The notes beneath the pieces were generated by a model. The model saw only the letters and a list, made by a program, of their open reading frames with translations, did not search any database and was not told the origin of the DNA. A stretch of DNA of 38,310 nt, taken from assembly GCA_017935575.1 (NCBI GenBank), contig JAGBHI010000019.1, positions 1 through 38,310 of the forward strand, written 5' to 3'. This document shows, piece by piece, positions 1-8,669 of the stretch. A program made the position numbers and the translations under genes. Each line of letters begins with the position of its first letter. The stretch's first letter is position 1. Source of the stretch: Bacteroidales bacterium. GTDB taxonomy: Bacteria; Bacteroidota; Bacteroidia; Bacteroidales; G3-4614.

Positions 1-68
1 CTTTTTGCAATATCTAAGGCTTTTTGAACAGCCTCTTGCGATTTAATTGTAAAATTGTTAAAGTTCAT
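1..68 (-). CDS. clpB: ClpB disaggregase, N-terminal fragment (cut by window edge)
   Basis: Only the first 22 codons are present, read leftwards from the ATG at 66-68. They encode MNFNNFTIKSQEAVQKALDI followed by AK, which matches the start of Bacteroidales ClpB, the Hsp100 ATPase that rescues aggregated proteins together with DnaK/DnaJ/GrpE. A purine-rich AAAGGAG lies about 9 nt before the ATG, an unusually clear Shine-Dalgarno for this phylum. The gene diverges from tgt and shares a 271-bp intergenic region containing TGACA-type palindromes. Identification rests on a short N-terminus, so it is likely rather than certain. Confidence 0.75.
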   Translation of the reverse strand, partial: MNFNNFTIKSQEAVQKALDIAK

Positions 69-142
69 ATCTAATTTCTCCTTTCGTTTTCATTAAAACC
101 TTTACTATTGAATTAACAAAATAAATGCCACCTCTTAAAATA

Positions 143-244
143 TGACAAAATGTCTGTTTATCAGTGTGTTATGTTTCAAAACTTGTCAGTAGTTATAATT
201 AAACCCTCTGACTTTTTGAGGTTTGCATAACTGACAAAAAGTCA
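143..244. promoter_or_regulatory. Palindromic TGACA/TGTCA motifs between clpB and tgt
   Basis: The divergent intergenic region contains TGACAAAATGTC (143-154), a TGTCAG half-site near 184-189, TGACTTTTTG (209-218) and TGACAAAAAGTCA (232-244). The 209-218 and 235-244 arms are also perfect inverted complements of each other and could form a hairpin. I infer an operator, probably for stress control of clpB. It is not CIRCE: no TTAGCACTC/GAGTGCTAA is seen. Confidence 0.4.
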
Positions 245-302
245 TATAAAAAACTCGTTTTTGTAAATAAAAGTTCATCAATTAATATCTCAAAAAAATA
301 AA

Positions 303-334
303 TTTGTGGTAACACCCTATTTTAATTATCTTTG
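303..334 (+). promoter_or_regulatory. Bacteroidota-type promoter of tgt
   Basis: TTTG at 303-306, then 20 nt, then TATCTTTG at 327-334, fits the phylum consensus TTTG-N19-21-TAnnTTTG. The tgt ATG starts only 6 nt after the -7 element, so a normal start site would fall at or next to the ATG and give an almost leaderless mRNA. Confidence 0.7.
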
Positions 335-339
335 CAACT

Positions 340-1470
340 ATGGAATTTGAACTGATAAAGAACGATATAAACTCTAATGCCCGTGCAGGAATTATAACAA
401 CTTCGCATGGTAAAATAGAGACACCAATATTTATGCCTGTAGGGACGGCGGCAACTGTTAAGTGTTGTCATCGTCACGAATTGGAAGAAGATGTAAATGC
501 TCCTATAATATTAGGTAATACATACCATCTATATCTTCGTCCGGGATTGGATATTTTGCGAAAAGCCGGTGGCTTGCATGGTTTTTCGGGCTGGAATAGG
601 GCAATGCTTACCGATAGCGGAGGCTTTCAGGTTTTTTCTCTTTCAGGAAATCGTAAATTAAAAGAGGAGGGAGTACATTTCCGTTCTCATATTGATGGCT
701 CAAAACATCTGTTTACACCCGAGAATGTTGTGGATATACAACGAGTTATAGGAGCCGATATAATGATGGCTCTTGATGAATGTACTCCGGGAACAGCCGA
801 TTATAACTATGCAAAAAAATCGTTAGAGATGACAATGCGTTGGTTAAAAAGAGGCTGGGATCATTTTAACGAAACAGAACCATTGTATGGTCATAGTCAA
901 ACATTTTTCCCGATAGTACAGGGGTGTGTATATCCCGATTTACGTCGTAGAGCTGCCGAAGAGGTTGCTCAATTCGGAGCAGAAGGAAATGCGATAGGAG
1001 GTCTTGCAGTAGGCGAGCCTGCCGAAAAGATGTATGAGATGATTGAGGTGGTAAATGAGATACTACCCAAAGATAAACCTCGTTACTTGATGGGAGTAGG
1101 AACCCCTGCAAATATACTTGAGGGAATAGAGCGTGGAGTTGATATGTTTGATTGTGTTATGCCTACCCGAAACGGACGTAATGCGATGCTCTTTACCCGC
1201 AATGGAATAATGAATATGCGAAATAAAAAGTGGGCAACAGATTTTTCGCCCATTGAGGAGGGTGGAGCTTCGTATGTAGATGAAGCATATTCAAGAGCAT
1301 ATCTTCGACATCTTTTTATAAGCGACGAGTTTTTAGCTATGCAGATAGCATCGTTGCATAATTTGGCATTCTATCTTTGGTTGGTACGTGAAGCGCGCCG
1401 TCAAATTTTGGCAGGCACATTCAAAGCGTGGAAAGATGAAATGATAGTAAGAGTAACAACACGATTGTAA
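340..1470 (+). CDS. tgt: Queuine/preQ1 tRNA-guanine transglycosylase, zinc-ligand cysteines absent
   Basis: 376 aa, normal length for bacterial TGT, which exchanges G34 of GUN-anticodon tRNAs for a queuosine precursor. The substrate-binding DSGGFQVF motif (Asp92) and the catalytic Asp in FDCVMPTRNGR (Asp271) are intact, and YSRAYLRHLF near residue 318 anchors the C-terminal end. The usual zinc motif CxCx2C just before YSRAYLRHL is replaced: the three cysteine positions are Gly309, Ser311 and Asp314. The histidine in the SLHNLAFYL segment remains. The start is the only sensible ATG, 6 nt after the promoter. lptF/G follows 13 nt downstream, so the two are probably co-transcribed. Identity is secure; the effect of losing the zinc site is unknown from sequence. 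Confidence 0.95.
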   Translation: MEFELIKNDINSNARAGIITTSHGKIETPIFMPVGTAATVKCCHRHELEEDVNAPIILGNTYHLYLRPGLDILRKAGGLHGFSGWNRAMLTDSGGFQVFSLSGNRKLKEEGVHFRSHIDGSKHLFTPENVVDIQRVIGADIMMALDECTPGTADYNYAKKSLEMTMRWLKRGWDHFNETEPLYGHSQTFFPIVQGCVYPDLRRRAAEEVAQFGAEGNAIGGLAVGEPAEKMYEMIEVVNEILPKDKPRYLMGVGTPANILEGIERGVDMFDCVMPTRNGRNAMLFTRNGIMNMRNKKWATDFSPIEEGGASYVDEAYSRAYLRHLFISDEFLAMQIASLHNLAFYLWLVREARRQILAGTFKAWKDEMIVRVTTRL

Positions 1471-1483
1471 AAATCTATTCAAT

Positions 1484-2554
1484 ATGCTGAAAAAGATTGA
1501 CTTTTATATAATAAAGAAATTCTTAGGAACCTATGTGTTTGCCATAGTTTTGATAATATCAATAGCTGTGGTATTTGATATAAATGAGAAGATAGATGAT
1601 TTCTTGACTGCTCCACTAAAAGCAATCATAGTTGATTACTATTTTAACTTTATACCCTATTTTGCCAATCTTTTCAGTCAGTTGTTTACCTTTATTGCGG
1701 TAATATTTTTTACATCAAAACTTGCCGATAATTCTGAGATAATAGCAATTCTTTCAAGCGGAATAAGTTTCAGACGGCTAATGGTTCCGTATATGGTTTC
1801 GGCAGCCATAATAGCAATATTGACATTTACGCTTAACAGTTTTGTGATACCCCCTGCAAATAAAACACGTATTGAGTTCCAAAATAAATATGTATCAAAC
1901 AAGAAAGTCGATTATGCCGCAAATGTTCAACTTCAAGTATCGCCCGGAGTAATAGCATATATAAATAGGTATGACGACAATCTTAAAACAGGATATCGTT
2001 TCTCTATGGAGAAATTTGAGGGTAAAAGTCTTAAATCAAAATTAACAGCCGAATCGGTAAGATACGATACAGCATATCATTGGATTGTTAAAAACTATAC
2101 AATTAGAGATTTTGATGGTATGAAAGAGACTTTCCGTAAAGGTTCTCGATTAGATACTATTATAACCATAGCACCCTCCGATTTCTTAATCTCGCGATAT
2201 GATGCAGAGTTGATGACAACACCGCAGTTAAAAGAGTATATTGATAAGCAAAAAGAGCGAGGAGCATCAAACATAAAACCATTCCAAATTGAATTTGAAT
2301 CGCGTATAGCATCAACCTTTGCAGCATTTATACTTACATCAATAGGCTTGTCGCTATCATCACGTAAAATAAAAGGAGGTATGGGAGTAAACATCGGAAT
2401 AGGACTTGTATTGAGTTTTACCTATATTCTCTTCTCAACCATATCTTCAACCTTTGCAACAAATGGCGATATGGCTCCACGTTTAGCGGTATGGTTACCT
2501 AATATAGTATATATAATAATAGCTGCATACCTATATACCAAAGCTCCTAAATAG
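1484..2554 (+). CDS. LptF/LptG-family lipopolysaccharide export permease
   Basis: 356 aa YjgP/YjgQ-family inner-membrane protein. An N-terminal hydrophobic block (about residues 14-33, 55-77, 100-120) is followed by a soluble periplasmic beta domain (about 125-265) and three C-terminal membrane segments (about 280-352), the standard layout of the LptB2FG permease that extracts LPS from the inner membrane. The N-terminus LKKIDFYIIKKFLGTYVFA is typical of the family. The gene starts 13 nt after the tgt stop. LptF and LptG cannot be told apart here, so no symbol is given. lpxK, another LPS gene, lies elsewhere in the window. Confidence 0.9.
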   Translation: MLKKIDFYIIKKFLGTYVFAIVLIISIAVVFDINEKIDDFLTAPLKAIIVDYYFNFIPYFANLFSQLFTFIAVIFFTSKLADNSEIIAILSSGISFRRLMVPYMVSAAIIAILTFTLNSFVIPPANKTRIEFQNKYVSNKKVDYAANVQLQVSPGVIAYINRYDDNLKTGYRFSMEKFEGKSLKSKLTAESVRYDTAYHWIVKNYTIRDFDGMKETFRKGSRLDTIITIAPSDFLISRYDAELMTTPQLKEYIDKQKERGASNIKPFQIEFESRIASTFAAFILTSIGLSLSSRKIKGGMGVNIGIGLVLSFTYILFSTISSTFATNGDMAPRLAVWLPNIVYIIIAAYLYTKAPK

Positions 2555-2578
2555 GATATTTTCACACACACACAAACA

Positions 2579-2677
2579 ATGCTAAGATTAGCAATTATAA
2601 AGCGGATTGTAAAAAATACCGATAAATATTTGCGCATAAATATCTTTTGTTGTAAAATTGTAACCCTAAAAATATAA
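2579..2677 (+). CDS. Possible 32-codon basic leader ORF
   Basis: An ATG-started frame of 32 codons encodes a short basic, hydrophobic peptide (begins MLRLAIIKRIVKN) and stops 4 nt before the GTG of the glycosyltransferase gene. The spacing would suit translational coupling. I do not recognise it. AT-rich spacers produce ORFs of this size by chance, so it is listed only as a possibility. Confidence 0.2.
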   Translation: MLRLAIIKRIVKNTDKYLRINIFCCKIVTLKI

Positions 2678-2681
2678 CAAA

Positions 2682-3815
2682 GTGTCGCAAAGAATACATG
2701 TCATATCATTTCAAGTACCTTATCCTGCAGATTATGGAGGAGTAATAGACGTGTATTATAAGGTAAAAGCCTTAAAAGATGCGGGCTATAAAGTAGCATT
2801 GCACTGTTTTGCATACAAAGGGCGTGAGGATAGTAGAGCATTGCATGATGTTGCCGATGAGGTTTATATCTATAAACGCAATACATCAATTATTAGAAGA
2901 TTTTTCTTATCGCCCTATATTGTAAATAGTCGTCAATCAAAACAATTATTAAAAAGATTGTTACAAGATAACGATCCTATTTTATTTGAAGGATTACACA
3001 CAACACATCTTTTGTCATCACCACTATTAAGCAATAGAAAAAAATTTGTAAGAACTCATAATGTTGAGAGCGACTATTACAAATATTTGGCAGATGCAAC
3101 AATCTCAGTAAAAAAGAAACTCTTTTTTAACTTGGAGGCGTGGCGATTGAAACGATATGAGCCGGTATTGCAGAATGCCGATGTAATATTTGCCATTACA
3201 GAAAAGGATAAAAGATATTTCTCAACAACCTATCCATCGGTTGAGACTGTATTATTGCCATGTTTCCATAATGGCGAAGCCGATATGGATAAGACATTAA
3301 AAAGGGGAGAGGGTAACTACCTATTATATAATGGTAATTTGAGCGTCGAGGAGAATTTAAATGCCGTATATTTTTTAGCGGAGAGAATAATTCCGGCTTT
3401 TCCTGATGTAAAATGGATAATAGCAGGAGGTAATCCGCCAAAAGAGTTGTATGAGGTAGTACAATCAATGAAAAATGTTGAGATAATTGCTAACCCCTCA
3501 TCTGCAACAATGACACAGCTTATAACAGAGGCTGCGGCAAATGTTTTAATAACATTCCAATCAACAGGAATAAAATTAAAACTTATAAATGCTCTATATA
3601 AAGGCGCTCATTGTATTGTAAACGATAAGATGATTGAGAGTACCGGTCTAAAAGATGTATGTATGGTAACTCACTCCGACAAGGATTTAATATCAACCAT
3701 CAAACAAGCCCTCTCGCAAAAAATAACCAATGAGCAAATTGAGGAGCGCGAAGCTATATTATCTCAAAAATATAGCAACGATACCAATATAAAAATTCTT
3801 ACAAAATACCTATAA
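2682..3815 (+). CDS. GT-B fold glycosyltransferase (GT4-like)
   Basis: 377 aa. The N-terminal Rossmann half starts IHVISFQVPYPADYGG with the glycine-rich acceptor-side loop, and RTHNVESDYYKYL (about residue 125) is the internal motif seen in this Bacteroidales family. The C-terminal half contains YNGNLSVEENLNAV (about 213) and WIIAGGNPP (about 246), then the donor-binding region around STGIKLKLINAL. No signal peptide or membrane segment, so probably cytoplasmic or membrane-peripheral. The start codon is GTG; no better ATG lies upstream in frame. It follows the Lpt permease by 127 nt, so a role in surface glycan or LPS assembly is a reasonable guess; donor and acceptor cannot be read from sequence. 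Confidence 0.8.
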   Translation: MSQRIHVISFQVPYPADYGGVIDVYYKVKALKDAGYKVALHCFAYKGREDSRALHDVADEVYIYKRNTSIIRRFFLSPYIVNSRQSKQLLKRLLQDNDPILFEGLHTTHLLSSPLLSNRKKFVRTHNVESDYYKYLADATISVKKKLFFNLEAWRLKRYEPVLQNADVIFAITEKDKRYFSTTYPSVETVLLPCFHNGEADMDKTLKRGEGNYLLYNGNLSVEENLNAVYFLAERIIPAFPDVKWIIAGGNPPKELYEVVQSMKNVEIIANPSSATMTQLITEAAANVLITFQSTGIKLKLINALYKGAHCIVNDKMIESTGLKDVCMVTHSDKDLISTIKQALSQKITNEQIEEREAILSQKYSNDTNIKILTKYL

Positions 3816-3899
3816 TTAGTTTGCAGTCGTCAGATGTTATAAGAAAATATATTTTCTGACAACTAGCAACTACCCCATAGGGGTGGCATTAGCCGACAA
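3816..3899. repeat. Convergent-gene spacer with palindromes and a dispersed repeat
   Basis: Between the glycosyltransferase and pepD stops lie AGAAAATATATTTTCT (3842-3857), a perfect 16-bp palindrome, and a 19-bp TACCCCATAGGGGTGGCAT element (3871-3889). The reverse complement of the latter recurs with two changes at 33636-33654, flanked in both places by AGTTGTCG and TAGTT sequence. This is a dispersed intergenic repeat of unknown function. The palindrome may serve as a terminator. Confidence 0.5.
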
Positions 3900-5366
3900 C
3901 TAACAACTTTTTTGGGGGCTATTCTTTATAATTTCAAGCAGAAAATTCCAGAATTTATCAACCGAAGCAATTTCAACCCTCTCGTCGGGAGAGTGAGGAT
4001 ATAACATTTTGGGACCTATTGAAATCATATCCATACCGGGGTATAATGAAGATATAATACCGCACTCCAAACCTGCATGCATAATTTTTGTTTTAAGCTC
4101 CTCTCCAAAGCTATTACGGTAGCAATCTTTAGCAACCGATAGTATTGGAGAATTTAAATTGGGAGTCCAGCCCGGGTAGTCTCCAAAAATCTCAATTTCG
4201 GCATCAATTAAAGAGAAAAGACTCCATAACATTGATATTTTGTTATACTTCCTGCTTGCCAATGTTGAGCGAACAAGAACTTGAGCCCATGCTTTGCCAT
4301 CGTGGCAATTTACAATGGCTAAATTTGAAGATGTCTCAACCGTATCATTTATATCAGGAATCATTCTCTCAATACCATCTGGAGTTGCTTCTATTGCACT
4401 GATAAATTTTTTCTGAATATCAATAGGCATAATAGCTTTTGGCATTACAACCTCTTCGGCAAAAAATACAATATCATTTTCAATACTACTATATTCGTGT
4501 TTATATAGTTTCTTGAATAACTCAACCTCATTTAAAAAATCAGAACAATAATTCTCGCTAACAACTACAACGGCTTCGGCAAAACGTGGTATGGCATTTC
4601 TTGTATCACCGCCATGAGCCTCAGATAGTCTGATGCCGTATGCCTGCATTGTAAAATTCAAGAATCTGAAAAGCAATTTGTTTGCATTAGCTCTGCCTCT
4701 ATGAATATCAACACCCGAATGACCACCATTAAGTCCTTTTAAAATTAATCTGTATGCGCGACCCTCTAAACTACATAGCTCATTGGGATAGCTTATAGTA
4801 GCTCTGAAATCAATACCGCCGGCACACCCAATAAAAGCCGAGTCTTCCTCCTCTGAGTCGGTATTAATCATAATAGAACTTTTAAGAATTTCTTTATCCA
4901 AAAGAGCAGCACCCTCCATGCCACACTCTTCGTCAAGAGTAAACAGAGCCTCAATTTCGGGGTGGGCTATATCTTCAGCATCAAGAATAGCCAATATGGC
5001 AGCAACACCAATACCATTATCAGCACCCAATGTGGTATCCTTAGCTGTAACCCAACCATTGTCAACAAAAATGGTAAGCGGATCTGTTAAAAAGTTGTGA
5101 GAAGAGTGGGGGTGCTTTTGTCCCACCATATCAATATGGGCTTGCACAACAAGACTCTTATTACTCTCCATGCCAAACGATGCAGGTTTTTTAATGACAA
5201 TATTACCTGCGCTATCTTTAGCATAAGAAAGATTACGCTCTTTCGCAAACTCAATAATATATTCTGAAATTTTTGTAAGATTATGAGAAGTATGCGGGAT
5301 TTTACAAATGTCGTAGAAAAATTTCCAAACGAAATAGGGTTTAAGCGATAAAATTTGTTCTCTCAT
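3900..5366 (-). CDS. pepD: Aminoacyl-histidine dipeptidase / Xaa-His dipeptidase (M20C)
   Basis: 488 aa, normal PepD length. M20 metallopeptidase that cleaves a broad range of dipeptides in the cytoplasm. The metal and catalytic motifs are visible: VVQAHIDMVGQK (about residue 74, first metal His), LGADNGIGVAA (about 118, bridging Asp), DEECGMEGA (about 149, Glu-Glu pair) and NTDSEEE (about 173), with a C-terminal HAGLECGI (about 438) and SIGPKMLYPHSPDER supplying later ligands. The lid domain lies between about 210 and 390. It is the second gene of a two-gene minus-strand unit, 26 nt after the YbhN-like gene. Confidence 0.93.
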   Translation of the reverse strand: MREQILSLKPYFVWKFFYDICKIPHTSHNLTKISEYIIEFAKERNLSYAKDSAGNIVIKKPASFGMESNKSLVVQAHIDMVGQKHPHSSHNFLTDPLTIFVDNGWVTAKDTTLGADNGIGVAAILAILDAEDIAHPEIEALFTLDEECGMEGAALLDKEILKSSIMINTDSEEEDSAFIGCAGGIDFRATISYPNELCSLEGRAYRLILKGLNGGHSGVDIHRGRANANKLLFRFLNFTMQAYGIRLSEAHGGDTRNAIPRFAEAVVVVSENYCSDFLNEVELFKKLYKHEYSSIENDIVFFAEEVVMPKAIMPIDIQKKFISAIEATPDGIERMIPDINDTVETSSNLAIVNCHDGKAWAQVLVRSTLASRKYNKISMLWSLFSLIDAEIEIFGDYPGWTPNLNSPILSVAKDCYRNSFGEELKTKIMHAGLECGIISSLYPGMDMISIGPKMLYPHSPDERVEIASVDKFWNFLLEIIKNSPQKSC

Positions 5367-5392
5367 TTTTGTTATTATCGAAAGTAATATTG

Positions 5393-6382
5393 TTAGATTT
5401 TATCTTTACGTTTATCAAGTGATATTGAAATAAAAGTATAAATACCAACTAATAGAGTCATAACAAGTTGAACCCCATGAGCAACAAGAGCAAACGTGCC
5501 TGCAATATTACCCTCTAAACCATAAAGAGATAAAATTCCAATAACCACCCAGTGCCAAGGTCCAACACCACCCTGAACCGGAAGTCCCATACTGATACTT
5601 CCTAATAAAAAGCAGGTGAAGGCACACACAATACCAAGTGATTCGGTCTGTTTAAATGCGAAGAAACATACATATAACTCCAAAAAGTATAATCCCCACA
5701 TTACAATAGTATAAAACAAAAATAACCAATTTTGTTTCATTTGAAATATGGTTTTTATACCGTTAATCAAATTTTTAACAAATCCTTTAACCTTAATAAT
5801 AATAGAATTGTTGCTCTTATATTTTAGTAATACAATAGTAAAAATTAGAGCAACAATAACAAAAATATAGAGTATCGGAGAAGTAACCATATTGGTTAGC
5901 GACTCTTTAAGAATAGGATATTTAATCAAGAACTCCTTTATAACTCCAATTTGCAGAAAAAATGTAGTAATAGTAATAATTGCTACAGTAATGGTATCTG
6001 TTAGTCGTTCAGAAAGCATTGAACCCACAACCTTCACAAACGATTGTCTCTCTTGATGAGCAACATATCCGCATCGCCACACTTCACCCATACGAGGGAA
6101 AATAAGATTAACCGCATAAGTTCCAAAAATGGCATTTATAAGAACTTTCATTGAAGGGTTTGCAGGCAAAGCCTTTAACTGAATTTTCCAACGGGCTGCC
6201 CTTACAATATGGCTTAGCATACCAATGAGAGCCGATAAAAGAATCCACCAATAATTTATGTCGTATTGCAATATTTTAGCAATCTCATTCATATCCATCT
6301 TGCTATATACATACCACATAACACCGGCTCCAAAAGCAAGAGGAATAATAAATTTAAATATATAAGAGGCTAATCGTTTCAC
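5393..6382 (-). CDS. YbhN/AglD-like membrane protein (LPG synthase transmembrane family)
   Basis: 329 aa with eight or so predicted membrane segments and the family signatures HIVRAARWKIQLKA (about residue 59), NLIFPRMGEVWRC (about 95) and the GLPVQGGVGPWHW motif (about 264). This is the lysylphosphatidylglycerol synthetase TM/UPF0104 family; only the flippase-like membrane half is present, not the soluble aminoacyl-transferase half. The start is GTG (6380-6382), with a stop a few codons upstream in frame. First gene of the unit with pepD. Substrate unknown; members have been tied to lipid or glycolipid handling. Confidence 0.85.
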   Translation of the reverse strand: MKRLASYIFKFIIPLAFGAGVMWYVYSKMDMNEIAKILQYDINYWWILLSALIGMLSHIVRAARWKIQLKALPANPSMKVLINAIFGTYAVNLIFPRMGEVWRCGYVAHQERQSFVKVVGSMLSERLTDTITVAIITITTFFLQIGVIKEFLIKYPILKESLTNMVTSPILYIFVIVALIFTIVLLKYKSNNSIIIKVKGFVKNLINGIKTIFQMKQNWLFLFYTIVMWGLYFLELYVCFFAFKQTESLGIVCAFTCFLLGSISMGLPVQGGVGPWHWVVIGILSLYGLEGNIAGTFALVAHGVQLVMTLLVGIYTFISISLDKRKDKI

Positions 6383-6401
6383 TTTTATGAGAAATTAATT
6401 A

Positions 6402-6424
6402 TATCTTTGTACGATTGTGCACAA
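6402..6424. promoter_or_regulatory. Divergent promoter region with TTGTGCACAA palindrome
   Basis: Between the YbhN-like gene (-) and rsmA (+) there is a + strand -7-like TATCTTTG (6402-6409) and, at 6415-6424, the perfect 10-bp palindrome TTGTGCACAA. The palindrome would sit at or just after the expected start of a rightward transcript. No convincing TTTG is seen at the -33 position. Operator function is only an inference. Confidence 0.35.
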
Positions 6425-6509
6425 ATATGATATATCTGTTGCTACCGCAAAGGTAACTTATTTGTAAATAACTCAAGGTATAAAAAAGGGAAAAAATATA
6501 ATAGTAAAT

Positions 6510-7298
6510 ATGTCAAAATTGGTTCGTCCAAAAAAAAGTTTAGGTCAACACTTCTTAACTGATCTTAGCATAGCCGAGAAGATAGCTCAAACACTATCTT
6601 CATATAAAGGCATGCCCATACTTGAAGTAGGACCGGGAATGGGAGTTCTTACACAATACCTTTTATCGGAGGGACACGACCTGACAGTCGTTGAGTTGGA
6701 TACCGAATCAGTGGCATATTTAAATAAAAATTTCCCAATGCTTGCAGGTCGCATAGTAGAAGGAGATTTCCTTCAAATGGATTTGGCAAAGCAATTTGGT
6801 AAAAATCTTTGTGTAATAGGCAACTATCCCTATAACATATCAAGTCAAATATTCTTTAAAGTATTAGACCATAAAGATATGGTACCCTGTTGCAGTGGAA
6901 TGATACAGAAAGAGGTAGCCGAGAGGCTTGCTGCAAAACCAGGGAGCAAAACCTATGGCATACTATCAGTATTAATGCAGGCGTGGTACGATGTAGAGTA
7001 TCTCTTTACCGTCTCAGAACACGTATTCAATCCACCGCCAAAGGTAAAATCGGCAGTAATCCGAATGATACGGAACGATGTCACGGAATTGGGCTGTAAC
7101 GAACAGCTGTTTAAGCGAATAGTAAAAACAGCATTCAATCAGCGGCGCAAAACAATGCGAAACTCACTGAAACCTTTAATAGAACAAGGTTCGTCAATAC
7201 TTTCGCAAGAGATATTTAATTTGCGTCCCGAACAAATATCGGTAGCCCAATTCATTGAGCTTACCAATGAGATAGAGAAACATATCGTTAAACCTTAA
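6510..7298 (+). CDS. rsmA: 16S rRNA dimethyladenosine transferase RsmA/KsgA
   Basis: 262 aa, usual length. Dimethylates the two adjacent adenosines in the 3' terminal loop of 16S rRNA during late 30S assembly. The diagnostic N-terminus KKSLGQHFLTD (about residues 8-18), SAM-binding EVGPGMGVLTQYL (about 39) and catalytic NYPYNISSQI (about 108) are all present, as is the FNPPPKVKSAVIRM motif (about 173). The ATG lies 8 nt after an AAGGGAAAAAA purine tract. mgtE follows by 14 nt and is probably co-transcribed. Confidence 0.97.
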   Translation: MSKLVRPKKSLGQHFLTDLSIAEKIAQTLSSYKGMPILEVGPGMGVLTQYLLSEGHDLTVVELDTESVAYLNKNFPMLAGRIVEGDFLQMDLAKQFGKNLCVIGNYPYNISSQIFFKVLDHKDMVPCCSGMIQKEVAERLAAKPGSKTYGILSVLMQAWYDVEYLFTVSEHVFNPPPKVKSAVIRMIRNDVTELGCNEQLFKRIVKTAFNQRRKTMRNSLKPLIEQGSSILSQEIFNLRPEQISVAQFIELTNEIEKHIVKP

Positions 7299-7312
7299 AC
7301 AAACAATTGACG

Positions 7313-8662
7313 ATGATTGAACTATCAGCAGAATACCTAAAAGAGATAAAAAGCATAATAGAAGAGCAAAATACCGACAAGATTAAGACCCTTTTAAAAG
7401 ATCTTCACCCTGCCGACATAGCCGAAATATATCAAGAACTCAGCCTTGACGAAGCAGAGTTTATATTCAAACTGCTTGAGCCCGAAGTGGCAGCAGAAGT
7501 ATTGATGGAGTTAGAAGAAGACGACCGTCAAAAACTTTTGAAACATGTCTCAAACGAAGAGATTGCCCATCAAGTAATTGAACAGTTGGATACCGACGAT
7601 GCCGTTGACCTAATCCGTGAGATGGACGAGGAGGACCAGGAGGAGATTCTTTCTCACATTGATGACGTAGAGCAGGCAGGCGACATTGTTGACCTATTGA
7701 AATACGACGAAGACACCGCCGGAGGATTAATGGGAACCGAGATGGTAATCGTTAATGAAAACTGGAGTATGCCCGAGTGTCTTAAAGAGATGCGTCAGCA
7801 AGCAGAAGAGATGGACGAAATTTACTATGTATATGTAGTAGATGACGACCACAAGCTAAAAGGCGTGTTCCCACTAAAGAAGATAATAACACACCAATCG
7901 GTTGCAAAGATAAAACACGTTATGAAGCGCGAACCAATATCGCTTCATACCGACACCCCCATTGATGAAGTAGCACAAGCATTTGAAAAGTATAACCTTG
8001 TGGCAATGCCGGTGGTTGACAGCATTGGACGATTGGTAGGACGCATCACGGTCGATGACATTATGGACGAGGTGCGTGAACAATCAGAACGTGAATACCA
8101 ATTGGCATCAGGTATCTCGCAAGACGTTGAAGTAGATGACAGCGTCTTTACGCAAACCCGCGCACGATTACCATGGTTGATAATAGGAATATTGGGCGGA
8201 TTGCTAAACTCCGTGATGCTTAGTTACTTTGAGACGGGATTTGCAACAAACCCTGCCATAGCACTATTCATACCATTGATAGCCGGAACAGCAGGAAATG
8301 TCGGCATACAATCATCAGCGATTATCGTACAAGGATTGGCAAACGGATCGTTAGACCTACGCAACGCAGGAACGCAGATATTAAAAGAGCTAGGCGTATC
8401 GTTAATCAATGCCTGTATAATAGCATTAATAACATTCGGCTTCAATATATTAATGGGAACACCCGGAAGCATAACAATATCAGTAAGCCTATCGTTATTT
8501 GCAGTAGTAATATTCGCTTCAATATTCGGAACATTAGTACCAATAACATTAGAGAGGTTTAAAATTGACCCGGCCATAGCAACAGGACCCTTTATCACAA
8601 CAACTAACGATATTGTGGGCTTGCTTATATATATGTTATGCTGTGTAATGATGTTGGCTTAA
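7313..8662 (+). CDS. mgtE: MgtE-type magnesium transporter
   Basis: 449 aa from the ATG at 7313. A TTG two codons upstream (7307) would also be in frame but ATG is more likely. Layout is standard: an acidic N-domain with helical repeats (LHPADIAEIYQELS onward, to about residue 125), paired CBS domains (about 130-250) with the Mg-sensing acidic surface, a plug helix, and a five-helix membrane domain (about 280-449) containing GTAGNVGIQSSAIIVQ, the pore-lining signature. It acts as a Mg2+-gated channel in the inner membrane, closing when internal Mg2+ is high. Hairpin repeat copy A begins 8 nt after the stop. Confidence 0.95.
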   Translation: MIELSAEYLKEIKSIIEEQNTDKIKTLLKDLHPADIAEIYQELSLDEAEFIFKLLEPEVAAEVLMELEEDDRQKLLKHVSNEEIAHQVIEQLDTDDAVDLIREMDEEDQEEILSHIDDVEQAGDIVDLLKYDEDTAGGLMGTEMVIVNENWSMPECLKEMRQQAEEMDEIYYVYVVDDDHKLKGVFPLKKIITHQSVAKIKHVMKREPISLHTDTPIDEVAQAFEKYNLVAMPVVDSIGRLVGRITVDDIMDEVREQSEREYQLASGISQDVEVDDSVFTQTRARLPWLIIGILGGLLNSVMLSYFETGFATNPAIALFIPLIAGTAGNVGIQSSAIIVQGLANGSLDLRNAGTQILKELGVSLINACIIALITFGFNILMGTPGSITISVSLSLFAVVIFASIFGTLVPITLERFKIDPAIATGPFITTTNDIVGLLIYMLCCVMMLA

Positions 8663-8669
8663 TAAGTTG

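Noticed and set aside
143..244. CIRCE/HrcA operator upstream of clpB
   Set aside because: No TTAGCACTC or GAGTGCTAA is present; the palindromes there have a different half-site.
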